From positions 104,087 through 168,086 of the forward strand of contig NZ_JAHFVG010000009.1 in the NCBI RefSeq assembly GCF_023264675.1: a stretch of 64,000 nt of DNA. The letters are read 5' to 3'. A program made the position numbers and the translations under genes. Source of the stretch: Rhodococcus sp. (in: high G+C Gram-positive bacteria). GTDB taxonomy: Bacteria; Actinomycetota; Actinomycetes; Mycobacteriales; Mycobacteriaceae. This document shows positions 42,657-51,562 of the stretch, piece by piece (position 1 is the first letter of the stretch; every line of letters begins with the position of its first letter). The notes beneath the pieces were generated by a model. It had not been told where the DNA came from. It saw only the letters and a list, made by a program, of their open reading frames with translations, and searched no databases.

Positions 42657-44072
42657 CTACGAATATTCCTTGCGGAAGCGAGTTTCCAATTCTTCCAACG
42701 TCTGGCCCCGCGTTTCCGGCACCTGAGTGTAGATGAACACGAAGGCCATCAATCCGAGCGCGACGAAGATGAAGAACGTCGGGGCGATACCGAGAGCGTC
42801 CACGATCGGCGGGAACAGCAGTGCCACAGCCGCATTCGCGATCCACAACGCGAAAACGCAGACACCGATCGCGAAGCTTCGGATCTTGAGCGGGAACATC
42901 TCGGCCAACATCAGCCAGACGAGGGGTCCGATCGTGCCCTGCATGCAGAAGACGAAGAGGACGACGAACACCAGGATGAAATATGCCTTCATGGTGCCGT
43001 CGGGCAACAGAAGCGCCGAGAGCCCGACCAGCAAGTGGAACGTGGTGGTCAGCGCGAAGCCAGCGAGCAACATCGTGCGGCGGTCGACCTTGTTCATCAG
43101 GTACAGGCCGACCGAGATCCCGAGAACGCTGAACAGTCCGTTCAAGATGTTGGCGACGATCGCGGCATTCGCCGAGAATCCCGCGTCACCGAGCAGTTGA
43201 GTTCCGTAGTACATGACGGAGTTGATCCCGGTGAACTGCTGGAATACGCCGAGTCCGACCCCGATATAGATGAGGCGCCGGATCCACCGGACCGACAGAT
43301 CCGTTGCACCACCGGTCTTGGACAATCGTTCTTCCTCGGCCAGTCGGTGCACCTCGGCCATCTCCGCCTCGGCGCGTTCGACTGATCTGACCTGCTTGAG
43401 CACCTCCAGCGCCTCGTCGTCGCGTCCCTGAAGTACCAGCCAGCGCGGACTTTCGGGCATCCGAAGCATGCCGATGAACAGCACGATTGCAGGCGCGACA
43501 GCAACGAGAAGCATGAAACGCCAGACCGACGCATGCTCCCCCCAGAGATTGAAGATGATCGCGTTGACGATGAAGGCCGCGAACTGTCCGCTGACGATCA
43601 TGACTTCGTTGCGCGTGACGACACTGCCGCGGCGCTCGGCCGGTGAAATCTCGGACAGATAGACCGGAACCGTGGCCGATGCACCGCCGACTGCCAAGCC
43701 GAGCACGAAGCGAAAGACCGCCAGAATCTCCCAACTCGGCGCGAGAACGCATCCGAGGGTTCCGACCATGAACACGATCGCGAGCAGGAGGATGTTGTGC
43801 CGGCGTCCGTACTTGTCCGACAGCCTGCCCCCTACCAATGCGCCGATCGCTGCACCGAAGATCAGGATGCTGACCACGAAGCCTTCGGTGAACGTGCTGA
43901 GGCCGAGATCCTCCTTCAACGGCTCCAAGGCGCCATTGATCACGCCCGTGTCGTAGCCGAACAGCAAACCACCGAACGTCGCGATCACCGCGATCACGCC
44001 GAGGCGGTGACTGTGCGTTCCTGCTGTATCCGGTGGAAGTACGGCACCGGCCGATGCGTCACTACGGGTCAT
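42657..44072 (-). CDS. MFS sugar porter
   Basis: A 471-residue sugar:H+ symporter of the major facilitator superfamily, 12 helices. Hallmarks: FGYDTGVINGAL in helix one, GGRLSDKYGRR, PESPRWLVLQGRDDEA, QQFTGINSVMYYG and the C-terminal VPETRGQTLEELE. The sugar cannot be told; xylose, galactose, arabinose, glucose or inositol are all possible. The 201-base divergent gap to the endonuclease-family gene holds the promoters. Confidence 0.88.
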   Translation of the reverse strand: MTRSDASAGAVLPPDTAGTHSHRLGVIAVIATFGGLLFGYDTGVINGALEPLKEDLGLSTFTEGFVVSILIFGAAIGALVGGRLSDKYGRRHNILLLAIVFMVGTLGCVLAPSWEILAVFRFVLGLAVGGASATVPVYLSEISPAERRGSVVTRNEVMIVSGQFAAFIVNAIIFNLWGEHASVWRFMLLVAVAPAIVLFIGMLRMPESPRWLVLQGRDDEALEVLKQVRSVERAEAEMAEVHRLAEEERLSKTGGATDLSVRWIRRLIYIGVGLGVFQQFTGINSVMYYGTQLLGDAGFSANAAIVANILNGLFSVLGISVGLYLMNKVDRRTMLLAGFALTTTFHLLVGLSALLLPDGTMKAYFILVFVVLFVFCMQGTIGPLVWLMLAEMFPLKIRSFAIGVCVFALWIANAAVALLFPPIVDALGIAPTFFIFVALGLMAFVFIYTQVPETRGQTLEELETRFRKEYS

Positions 44073-44261
44073 TCCGATCCAATCTTGTGTTCGGCTGAAA
44101 TGAGGAAGTCGCGAATCCGAGCTCGATGTCTCTCGATCCTTGTACGTATGTCCTTACATATTCATAGTCGGTTGAGAACTGGATCACAAGCGGTTCGCGC
44201 GACGGCGTGACTCACTGAATCGATTTCACCTGGTGTAATGACCGCCGCATTTCGATGCCGC

Positions 44262-44267
44262 TAGGCT
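44262..44267 (+). promoter_or_regulatory. -10 box, leaderless start
   Basis: TAGGCT ends six bases before the ATG at 44274 with no ribosome-binding site, fitting a leaderless transcript. Confidence 0.5.
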
Positions 44268-44273
44268 CGCCCG

Positions 44274-45257
44274 ATGCAGGACATTTCGACACATCGTTGG
44301 CGCACCGCAGCAGGTCTGGTCGCGCTCGCGTGCCTCGCGACGAGTGCCCTCGGGGTGTTCGCGTACTTCTCGCACACCCGGAACCAGTACGTCGTGACGC
44401 TGGCGTCGTTTGCGCCGATCCTGCTCATGTCCTCGCTCGTCGGGGTGGTCGCCGCGGTACTGGGTCGGAAGTGGATCCTGCTGGCCGCCTCGATTGCCGC
44501 CGTCGCCGTCGGAACCGCGTTGTTCGGGCCGCTGTATCTCGCGGATGCTCGCGCCGAGGACCCCGGCGACGGGACCACACGAACGCTCCGCGTCATGCAA
44601 TCGAACTTGATGCTCGGACTCGCCGATCCCGACGAGGTCGTTCGTCTCGCCGACACCAACGACATCGACGTGCTGACGGTTCAAGAGCTCACTCGCGACG
44701 CCGAGGCGGGTCTCGACGGCTCAGGCATCGCGAAACTCTTTCCGTACCGCTACACCCGGCCGAACGGCGGCGGCGGTGGCGGGGCCGGAATTTTCAGTCG
44801 ATACCCGGTGTCGGCCCAGCAGGAACTTCCCGAGTTCGTACTGTCGAACCTGGTCGTCGATCTCGATGTCGGAACACCGGAACCTGTTCGCCTGTACACC
44901 GTTCATCCGGTGCCGCCGTATCCGACTCCAGCGTCACTCTGGGCTTCGGAAATGGAATTGCTCCGGCGCGATCTCGCCGCGTCGTCGGACGTCTCGAACG
45001 TCGTCGTCAGTGGCGACTTCAATTCCACTCGCTCGCACAGCCGTTTTCGGGACATCCTCGCCGACGGGTTCGCCGATGCCGCCGACACCTCGGGCAGCGG
45101 TCTTCTTCCCACTTACCCGACCGACAAGTCCTACCCGGCGGTGGTGGGGATCGACCACGTGCTCACTCGAGGGGCGACCGCCACATCTCTGGAGCGGGTG
45201 ACAATTCCGGGCTCCGACCACCACGGCCTGATTGCCGAGATCGACTTGCGTACATAG
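44274..45257 (+). CDS. Membrane-anchored endonuclease/exonuclease/phosphatase-family protein
   Basis: A 327-residue protein with three N-terminal hydrophobic segments (about 12-32, 42-62, 66-86) followed by an extracytoplasmic EEP domain. EEP marks: VMQSNLMLG with the catalytic Asn, TVQELTRD with the metal-binding Glu, VVSGDFNSTRSHSRFRD and GIDHVLTRG ending in PGSDHHGLIAEIDL. Family members hydrolyse phosphodiesters in DNA, inositol lipids or sphingomyelin; the substrate is unknown. Confidence 0.85.
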   Translation: MQDISTHRWRTAAGLVALACLATSALGVFAYFSHTRNQYVVTLASFAPILLMSSLVGVVAAVLGRKWILLAASIAAVAVGTALFGPLYLADARAEDPGDGTTRTLRVMQSNLMLGLADPDEVVRLADTNDIDVLTVQELTRDAEAGLDGSGIAKLFPYRYTRPNGGGGGGAGIFSRYPVSAQQELPEFVLSNLVVDLDVGTPEPVRLYTVHPVPPYPTPASLWASEMELLRRDLAASSDVSNVVVSGDFNSTRSHSRFRDILADGFADAADTSGSGLLPTYPTDKSYPAVVGIDHVLTRGATATSLERVTIPGSDHHGLIAEIDLRT

Positions 45258-45355
45258 TCGTGCAGGGTTTCGGACCGGACAGTCTGGTCGTCTGATTGAA
45301 TAATGTTCTAATTTCTTGTTGGTAGGTTCAGCTCGGGGAGTACAGAGGTCCATCG

Positions 45356-46441
45356 ATGATTGCGGTACGCGCCTGGTGGTCGCAACCTACCGACTACCGG
45401 TGGAACGTCGCCTACGCTCAGTCACATCCGATACTGCGGCAGAGCCGCCTGGCTATCGGACTGTGCTGCGTCACGTACGGATTGATCTGCGTTCTGAGCC
45501 TCAGCGTCTCCGGTGTGGTGTCGGCGCCGACCGGACGGTGGGTCGTCGGCGGATTCGCGCTCACTACCGCGGTGGCCGGCTACCTGTGGTTTCGCGGGCC
45601 GTGGCCTCCGCTACGACGTTCTCTGCTGTTCATCGCGTACGGCGAGATCGGAGTGAGCGGCGTCCTGATGTCGCTCGCCAGCCCGACGGTCGGCTTGCAG
45701 AGCGCGGTGCTGCTGGCCGTGATGGGAAACTATGTCGCGGCGTTTCACAACACCAAAGTCTTCGTCGCTCATCAGGTCTGGGCACTGACGACGTGCGCGA
45801 CCCTCTACATTCGAGCGCTGGCCGAGACTGATTCTGCGGTGGCTCAAGTTACCGCCTACCTCGTAGTTCTCGTTCTCGTCCTCGTGTCCTCCCCGGTACT
45901 GACACAGGCATATCTGACTTTTCTACGCCGCGACGCCGCAGTCGCTCACTTCGACCCACTGACAGGTCTTCGCAATCGGCGAGGGCTCGAATCGGCAGTA
46001 GATGCTTTCAATTCGGACGTGACCGGAATAGCCGTTGTGGTCGCCGACCTCGACAATTTCAAGGCGGTCAACGACACCTACGGCCACAGCTACGGGGACG
46101 ACGTGCTGCGGCGTACCGCCGAGGCGATCAATCGCGCGTTCCCCGCACCTGCGGTCACTGCACGTACCGGCGGCGAAGAATTCGTCGTGGTCGTCGGGGG
46201 GCCACTCGACGTCGTGGCCCGAGCGGCAGAAGGTTTGCGTGCAGCCATCCCGCTGTGCGATTCGGCAGGCGGCACCACCACCAGCATCGGAATCCACTAC
46301 CGCCGCGTTCACATCAGGCATGCCTGCGACATGCTCGACGAACTGCTGGAGAGCGCCGACAATGCCATGTACGACGCCAAGAGACGCGGCGGCGACTCCG
46401 TCGTGATCGACGGTCACGACGACATCGCCACCTGCAGCTGA
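45356..46441 (+). CDS. Membrane diguanylate cyclase (GGDEF)
   Basis: A 361-residue protein with about six N-terminal membrane helices (30-190) and a C-terminal GGDEF domain (about 195-355). The active site is GGEEF at 272-276, with FDPLTGLRNRRGLE and ADLDNFKAVNDTYGHSYGDDVL upstream, so cyclic-di-GMP synthesis is expected. The residues that would form the RxxD inhibitory site read PAPA, so product feedback by that route is absent. A TAGGTT box lies about 25 bases before the ATG. Confidence 0.9.
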   Translation: MIAVRAWWSQPTDYRWNVAYAQSHPILRQSRLAIGLCCVTYGLICVLSLSVSGVVSAPTGRWVVGGFALTTAVAGYLWFRGPWPPLRRSLLFIAYGEIGVSGVLMSLASPTVGLQSAVLLAVMGNYVAAFHNTKVFVAHQVWALTTCATLYIRALAETDSAVAQVTAYLVVLVLVLVSSPVLTQAYLTFLRRDAAVAHFDPLTGLRNRRGLESAVDAFNSDVTGIAVVVADLDNFKAVNDTYGHSYGDDVLRRTAEAINRAFPAPAVTARTGGEEFVVVVGGPLDVVARAAEGLRAAIPLCDSAGGTTTSIGIHYRRVHIRHACDMLDELLESADNAMYDAKRRGGDSVVIDGHDDIATCS

Positions 46442-46487
46442 CCTACCCGCTACACCGCTCGCCCGTCCGGTGGCTCATGATGATGCA

Positions 46488-46670
46488 ATGAGTTCGAGCG
46501 ATCTCTTCGGAGGCCCCAAGCGACTGCTGACCGTAGCTGCAGTGATCGTCGTCGTCACCCTGCTGGCAGCTGCGGCAACCTTGCTCGTCCGACACATACT
46601 GGGCCCGCCGGAGGGACCGTCGCCGTACGACGCGCCCTCGATCTCCACGACCCAGACCTCGTCCGAGTGA
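46488..46670 (+). CDS. Small single-pass membrane protein
   Basis: A 60-residue protein with one strong membrane helix (LLTVAAVIVVVTLLAAAATLL) and a Pro/Ser/Thr-rich outer end. No family recognised. Its stop overlaps the GTG of the following ComB-like gene (GTGA), so the two are coupled. GTG 46470 is an alternative start adding six residues. Confidence 0.6.
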   Translation: MSSSDLFGGPKRLLTVAAVIVVVTLLAAAATLLVRHILGPPEGPSPYDAPSISTTQTSSE

Positions 46671-47446
46671 CTTCGAACACTCAGCATCGCCAGCAGCCGT
46701 ACGCCATTCGATTCGACTGGGGAACCTCGGGCGCCGATGCCATTGCGCCGGGTTCCGATGTTGCCGTGGTGATCGATGTCCTGTCCTTCACCACCACCTT
46801 GACCGTCGCTCTCGACGTCGGCGCGACGGTCGTGCCGTGGAAGGTGCACGACGACTCGGCCGCGGTCTATGCCCGCCGGCGCGGGGCGGTTCTGGCCGTG
46901 AGACGAAGCGAGGCCGGGCCCGGCGAGGTGAGCCTGTCCCCCGGCACTCTTCGGAGCGGCCGACCGCCCTCCCTGCTGGTCCTTCCGTCTCCCAACGGTT
47001 CGACCATCTCGGCGCAACTGAAGGCGGGCACATCCCTCTGCATGGGGGCATCACTGCGCAACGCGCCGGCGGTGGCTGCCTGGATCGCCGAGAATCTGGC
47101 GGCGACAAGCATCGTGTCGGTGGTCGCGGCCGGGGAGAGATGGCCCGACGGCGAGCTTCGCCCTAGTATCGAGGATCTCTGGGGTGCCGGTTTCGTCATT
47201 GCCGAGCTGGCCCGGCTCGGTGACACCCGCACTATCTCTCCCGAGGCGCGAGTGGCGCGAGATGCGTGGACGGCCGTCTCCACACGAGTTGCCACCGAAC
47301 TCGCCGAGTCCGCATCGGGACGCGAACTGATCGACGCGGGCTTCTCCGAAGACGTCGACATTGCCGCCGAAGTGAACTCCAGTTCCGTGGTTCCAGTACT
47401 CGAATCCGGCGAGTTCACCGACGCTGCCGCATCACCCACAGTGTGA
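46667..47446 (+). CDS. 2-phosphosulfolactate phosphatase-like protein (ComB family)
   Basis: A 259-residue member of the ComB family, named for 2-phosphosulfolactate phosphatase in archaeal coenzyme M synthesis. Actinobacterial homologues occur without that pathway and their substrate is unknown. Seen: AVVIDVLSFTTTLTVALDVGA, the LPSPNGSTIS motif, and AAGERWPDGELRPSIEDLWGAG, all standard. Start GTG overlaps the small membrane protein. Confidence 0.8.
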   Translation: MTSNTQHRQQPYAIRFDWGTSGADAIAPGSDVAVVIDVLSFTTTLTVALDVGATVVPWKVHDDSAAVYARRRGAVLAVRRSEAGPGEVSLSPGTLRSGRPPSLLVLPSPNGSTISAQLKAGTSLCMGASLRNAPAVAAWIAENLAATSIVSVVAAGERWPDGELRPSIEDLWGAGFVIAELARLGDTRTISPEARVARDAWTAVSTRVATELAESASGRELIDAGFSEDVDIAAEVNSSSVVPVLESGEFTDAAASPTV

Positions 47447-47563
47447 CTCAGGCAACACTTCGACGGCGCTCTTGCCCGCGCGAACTGCGGAAACACCTCT
47501 ACGAGGCACGTCGAACGTGTCCGTTATTTGGTTCTTGCCGCCCCGATCACGGATCATACGAGC

Positions 47564-48304
47564 GTGAGCAATCCGAGTGTCGCCCCGAAGACGACCGTCG
47601 TCGTACCTACGTACAACGAACGCGAGAACCTCCCCAAGCTCGTCGAGCTTCTTGCGGGAATCGATGTCGAGAACGTGCATGTTCTCGTGGTCGACGACAA
47701 CTCGCCCGATGGAACCGGAAAACTCGCGGACGAGTTGGCCGAGTCCGGCCCACTGCCCCTGACCGTTCTGCACCGCACCGAGAAGAACGGTCTTGGCCGC
47801 GCGTACGTGGCAGGCATGACCAAGGCACTCGACGACGGCGCGGACATCGTGATTCAGATGGATGCCGACCTGTCGCATCCCGCCGATGTCATCCCCACCA
47901 TGGTCCACACACTGACCACCACCGACGCTGCCGTCGTTCTCGGCTCTCGCTACGTTCCGGGCGGAGCGGTGGCCAGTGATTGGCCGTGGCACCGCAAAGC
48001 GCTTTCGGCCTGGGCGAACTTCTATGTCAATGCCATTCTTCGTCTGAAGGTCAAAGACGCCACGGCAGGGTTCAAGGCATGGCACGCGAAGACGCTCCGC
48101 ACCATCGATGTCGCCTCCGTCGAGAGCAACGGCTACGCATTCCAGGTCGAGATGAACTACCGCACGGTGCGTCGCGGACTGAAGATTGCCGAAGTTCCGA
48201 TCAAGTTCGAAGAACGTAACGACGGCGAATCCAAGATGAGCCTGTCGGTCCAGCTCGAATCCGCACTGGTTCCCTGGAAGCTTCTCGTCGGCAAGAAGCA
48301 CTGA
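47564..48304 (+). CDS. ppm1: Polyprenol monophosphomannose synthase
   Basis: A 246-residue GT2 glycosyltransferase that makes polyprenyl-phosphomannose from GDP-mannose, the mannose donor for lipoarabinomannan and protein mannosylation. It has VVVPTYNERENL at 12-23, VVDDNSPDGTG, the metal-binding DAD at 100-102 (QMDADLSHP) and GSRYVPGG. It matches the catalytic domain of Ppm1 without the N-acyltransferase (Lnt) domain, which is separate here as in some actinobacteria. The start GTG 47564 is chosen; twelve codons upstream are unlike the family. It ends four bases from the convergent lipoprotein gene. Confidence 0.9.
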   Translation: MSNPSVAPKTTVVVPTYNERENLPKLVELLAGIDVENVHVLVVDDNSPDGTGKLADELAESGPLPLTVLHRTEKNGLGRAYVAGMTKALDDGADIVIQMDADLSHPADVIPTMVHTLTTTDAAVVLGSRYVPGGAVASDWPWHRKALSAWANFYVNAILRLKVKDATAGFKAWHAKTLRTIDVASVESNGYAFQVEMNYRTVRRGLKIAEVPIKFEERNDGESKMSLSVQLESALVPWKLLVGKKH

Positions 48305-48308
48305 TCCC

Positions 48309-48791
48309 TCACGCGGGACATGCCGGTGTGGTCAATCCCGCGAAGCCGACGATGGCACATGCATTGGCGCGGCTGAGTTTCCAGACGCCGTCCTCGGCGA
48401 CGAAGATCATCGTTCCGGGATTCGGCTGCCCTCCGATGTACAGCGTCGCTCCAGCACTGAGTGTGCCGTCACCCAGGTCGTCGACGCCGGTGATCTCGAC
48501 GGATGCCGAGTTGGCCACTGCCGCTGCGACGACCTGGTCGATGAGTCCAGGGTCCTCGTCGGCACCCTGCACGAATGCCGCCTTCTCGTCGATCGGGACG
48601 GCTGGGTCGAATCCGCGGGTCAACTCGGCGTTGAGTGATTCCGTCGTGGGAACAGGCGGGTAATTCGACACCGGGTCCGAAGTAACGACGGATACCGGTG
48701 GGGTATTCGGGTCGGTCCCACCGGAGCTGCACCCGACCGAAATCGCGGCCGCGGACGTAGCCAGCAGAACCAGTGCGTTCATGGATTTCAT
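48309..48791 (-). CDS. Lipoprotein with MTB12-like domain
   Basis: A 160-residue secreted lipoprotein. The signal peptide is residues 1-20 and the lipobox is ISVG-Cys21. After a Thr/Pro-rich linker (to about 45) the rest resembles the low-molecular-weight antigen MTB12 C-terminal domain found in mycobacteria and rhodococci (TTESLNAELTRGFDPAVPID, WKLSRANACAIVGFAG). Function unknown. A -10 box six bases before the ATG indicates a leaderless mRNA. Confidence 0.8.
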   Translation of the reverse strand: MKSMNALVLLATSAAAISVGCSSGGTDPNTPPVSVVTSDPVSNYPPVPTTESLNAELTRGFDPAVPIDEKAAFVQGADEDPGLIDQVVAAAVANSASVEITGVDDLGDGTLSAGATLYIGGQPNPGTMIFVAEDGVWKLSRANACAIVGFAGLTTPACPA

Positions 48792-48797
48792 GAAACG

Positions 48798-48803
48798 AAG
48801 CTA
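48798..48803 (-). promoter_or_regulatory. -10 box, leaderless start
   Basis: On the minus strand TAGCTT ends six bases before the lipoprotein ATG, with no Shine-Dalgarno sequence in between. Confidence 0.5.
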
Positions 48804-48905
48804 CTCGAGCGCAGCGCTCCTGGACTGCAGCGCAGGAACATTCACAGAGTCCTCTGCTCGAACTCTCACAGCGCTCACACAGAACGAGGCGCCTGCACGG
48901 TGCGC

Positions 48906-49592
48906 TCAGGCCGCATCCGGCGTCTGAGCCTTACGTCCTGCTGCGTAGGTATCGACGTAGTCCTGACCCGACAGCTCCCTCAGCGCGGCCATGACTTCGT
49001 CGGTCGCACTGCGTACCACTGCGCGATGTCCCGCCAGCTCGCGATACCTCGAAAACTCCAGAGCAGGACCGAATCTCACCACGATTCTCGCCGGACGCCA
49101 CATGCGGCTTCCCACCGGGTTGAACTTCTCGGTGCCGAACATGACGACGGGGACCACCGGCGCACCGGTCTCGATGGCAATCCTCGCCATTCCGGTCTTG
49201 CCTTTGTACAGGCGGCCGTCGGGCGACCGGGTCCCCTCTGGATAGATCGCCCAGATTCCGTTGTCCACGAGAATCTTGCGCGCGGCTGCCAAGGCGCCGT
49301 CGCCTGCCCCGCCCCCGGACCGATCGATCGGGACCTGCCCTGCACTGGTGTAGAACCAGCGAATCAGGGCTCCCTTGATTCCGCTACCGTCGAAGTATTC
49401 GCTCTTGGCGACGAACGTCACGCGCCTCCGTACGACGAGTACCAGAAAGAACGAGTCCACAACGGTCAAATGATTTCCGGCAAGGATCACCGGACCGTCG
49501 TCCGGCAAATTCTCGACGCCCTCGACACGGGGCCTGCCCATGACCCGAAGCACGGGGCCTACCAGAACATATTTGAAGATCCAGTACCACAC
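48906..49592 (-). CDS. 1-acyl-sn-glycerol-3-phosphate acyltransferase (PlsC family)
   Basis: A 228-residue PlsC-type acyltransferase of phospholipid or glycerolipid synthesis. Block I is NHLTVVD with His41 and Asp46 (HX4D); block III is IYPEGTRSPDGRLYKGKTG, and block IV VVPVVMFGTEK. GTG 49592 follows GGAGGGGGAG by about ten bases, a strong ribosome-binding site. It is divergent from the TetR gene and may be under its control through the palindrome at 49636. Confidence 0.87.
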   Translation of the reverse strand: MWYWIFKYVLVGPVLRVMGRPRVEGVENLPDDGPVILAGNHLTVVDSFFLVLVVRRRVTFVAKSEYFDGSGIKGALIRWFYTSAGQVPIDRSGGGAGDGALAAARKILVDNGIWAIYPEGTRSPDGRLYKGKTGMARIAIETGAPVVPVVMFGTEKFNPVGSRMWRPARIVVRFGPALEFSRYRELAGHRAVVRSATDEVMAALRELSGQDYVDTYAAGRKAQTPDAA

Positions 49593-49635
49593 GAGTTGGA
49601 CACTCCCCCTCCGACATGGACAACGTGCTGCTCAT

Positions 49636-49652
49636 CGTAGACACTGTCTACG
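49636..49652. promoter_or_regulatory. Perfect 17-bp palindrome, likely TetR operator
   Basis: CGTAGACA-C-TGTCTACG is a perfect inverted repeat between the divergent acyltransferase and TetR-family genes. It ends on the first base of the likely GTG start of the TetR gene, so it would lie over that promoter and just upstream of the acyltransferase gene. Autorepression and control of the acyltransferase are inferred. Confidence 0.6.
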
Positions 49653-50245
49653 TGAACGTCCAGACATCGGTGCGGACCCGATTGGTCGATGTGGCGGTCG
49701 AACTTCTCGAACGCGAAGGAATTGCCGCTGTCACTGTCCGCTCCATTGCCCGCGAGGCGGGACTGTCACACGGAGCGCCTCGCCGCTACCTTCCCACCTT
49801 GACGTCGATCCATGTGGCGATAGCGCAGCGGGGCCTCGGCGACATGTTCGAGCGCATCGCATCCGCGACCGAAAGACACACCGACGCGGTCGCTCGAATA
49901 TCAGCGGCAGCAAGGGAATACGTGTCGTTTGCCCGAGCGCGACCGGAAATGTTCGCATTGATGTTTCGGCACGATCTTCTCGCCGGTTCGGGAGAAGGAC
50001 TCCGGGGCACATCGCGACCGATGTTCGCCATGGTGGAAGCGATGCTTCCGCCCTCGGACGAGCGAGAGAACCACATCGTCGCCGTACAGCTATGGACGGC
50101 CATCCACGGAATCGCCTCGCTGGCATCCACGACGGCACTGACCGTGGTCACCGACGTCGATACGATCGTGCTGCTCAATCGCACGGTCGCATCGATCGTC
50201 GGATCGGGTCACACCACCAGCGACTTCACCGAAGCCGGGAGTTGA
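49652..50245 (+). CDS. TetR-family transcriptional regulator
   Basis: A 197-residue TetR repressor. The N-terminal HTH is TRLVDVAVELLEREGIAAVTVRSIAREAGLSHGAPRRYLP in pieces (about 7-46), with a helical ligand-binding domain containing WTAIHGIASLAS, the WHG-type C-terminal pattern. The upstream ATG at 49616 is in frame, but it would put the perfect palindrome inside the coding region; GTG 49652 or 49670 is preferred. Its 3' end overlaps the convergent M16 peptidase gene by 37 bases. Confidence 0.8.
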   Translation: MNVQTSVRTRLVDVAVELLEREGIAAVTVRSIAREAGLSHGAPRRYLPTLTSIHVAIAQRGLGDMFERIASATERHTDAVARISAAAREYVSFARARPEMFALMFRHDLLAGSGEGLRGTSRPMFAMVEAMLPPSDERENHIVAVQLWTAIHGIASLASTTALTVVTDVDTIVLLNRTVASIVGSGHTTSDFTEAGS

Positions 50246-51543
50246 CGAGCACTCTTGAACGGACCGACGACTGCCGCCCCGAACGGACGGCTCAGCAGCA
50301 CCCGAGCAACCTCACGCACCTCGTCCACCGACACCTGATCGATCCTGGCCAAGGTCTCGGACACGTCGCGATGATTGCCGTAGTTGAGTTCACTGCGGCC
50401 GATGCGATTCATCCGCGATCCCGAATCCTCCAGGCCGAGAACGAGTCCACCACGCAGCGAGCCCTTGGCACGTGCGCATTCGTCCTCGGATATGCCGTCG
50501 ACGGCAACATTCGCGAGTACCTCACGAATGACCGTGGTGACTTCCGCGAGATTCTCGGGCTGGCATCCCGCATACACCGAGAAGGCTCCGGAGTCGGCAA
50601 ATGTGTCGACGGAGGAGTAGACGGAGTAAGCGAGTCCTCGCTCCTCGCGAATCTCCTGGAACAGCCGTGATGACAACCCGCCACCGACAGCGCTGTTCAG
50701 AATGGACAACGCCCACCGATGACCTTCGTGTCGGCCGAATGCGCGGACTCCGAGCGACAGGTGCGCCTGCTCGCTGTCGCGACGAACGAATCGAAGCTCG
50801 GGCCTGGCGCTCAGCCGCACAGCACCCTCGCGACGTGGAACCGGTTTGACGCCTTTCGCCAGATGGCCGGCGAATGCGCGCTTGACCAATGCGACGGTCT
50901 GTCGATGATCGACATTGCCTGCTACGGCGATGACCATGCGATCGGGCGTGTACCGACGAGTGTGGAACGACCGCAACTGCGCTCGCGTCATGGATTCGAT
51001 CGAGTCGACGGTACCGATGATCGGGCGGCCCACCGGATGATCGCCGAACATCGCCTCGAGGAACAGGTCGCCGAGAAGATCTTCGGGGTCGTCGTCTCGC
51101 ATCGATATTTCCTCGAGCACGACTTGGCGCTCGACGTCCACATCCACCGATCGACAGCGCCCGCGGAGAACGACGTCGCTGACCAGATCGATGGCCAACC
51201 CGAGGTCGTCGTCGAGAACGTGCGCGTAGAAGCAGGTGCTTTCCTTCGACGTGAACGCGTTGAGTTCGCCGCCGACCCCGTCCATCAGCTGCGCAATCTC
51301 GAGTGCAGTTCGTGTCGGTGTGGACTTGAACAGTAGATGTTCGAGGAAATGCGCAGCCCCGGCCACGCTCGGTTGCTCGTCGCGTGAGCCGACACCGACC
51401 CATACTCCGACGGACGCCGAACGAACACCGGGAACGAACTCGGTGACCACACGAAGACCACCGGGCAAGGTGGTGCGCTGAACGCCCTGCACATGCCCGG
51501 TGTGATCCGAAACGGCAGAACGGTACGTCCCGAGAGGACGCAC
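50209..51543 (-). CDS. M16-family zinc peptidase (PepR-like)
   Basis: A 444-residue M16B metallopeptidase. The inverted zinc motif HFLEH is at 65-69 (AHFLEHLLFKST), with ERQVVLEEI supplying the distal Glu. The second half contains the RGLAYSVYSS stretch typical of the partner domain. It follows pnp by 19 bases, the same order as gpsI and pepR in M. tuberculosis. The open frame extends into pnp, so the start must be later; GTG 51543 is chosen, with GTG 51492 as alternative. Natural substrates are unknown. Confidence 0.85.
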   Translation of the reverse strand: MRPLGTYRSAVSDHTGHVQGVQRTTLPGGLRVVTEFVPGVRSASVGVWVGVGSRDEQPSVAGAAHFLEHLLFKSTPTRTALEIAQLMDGVGGELNAFTSKESTCFYAHVLDDDLGLAIDLVSDVVLRGRCRSVDVDVERQVVLEEISMRDDDPEDLLGDLFLEAMFGDHPVGRPIIGTVDSIESMTRAQLRSFHTRRYTPDRMVIAVAGNVDHRQTVALVKRAFAGHLAKGVKPVPRREGAVRLSARPELRFVRRDSEQAHLSLGVRAFGRHEGHRWALSILNSAVGGGLSSRLFQEIREERGLAYSVYSSVDTFADSGAFSVYAGCQPENLAEVTTVIREVLANVAVDGISEDECARAKGSLRGGLVLGLEDSGSRMNRIGRSELNYGNHRDVSETLARIDQVSVDEVREVARVLLSRPFGAAVVGPFKSARQLPASVKSLVV

Positions 51544-51562
51544 CGTTCTGCCTGGAGTGTTC

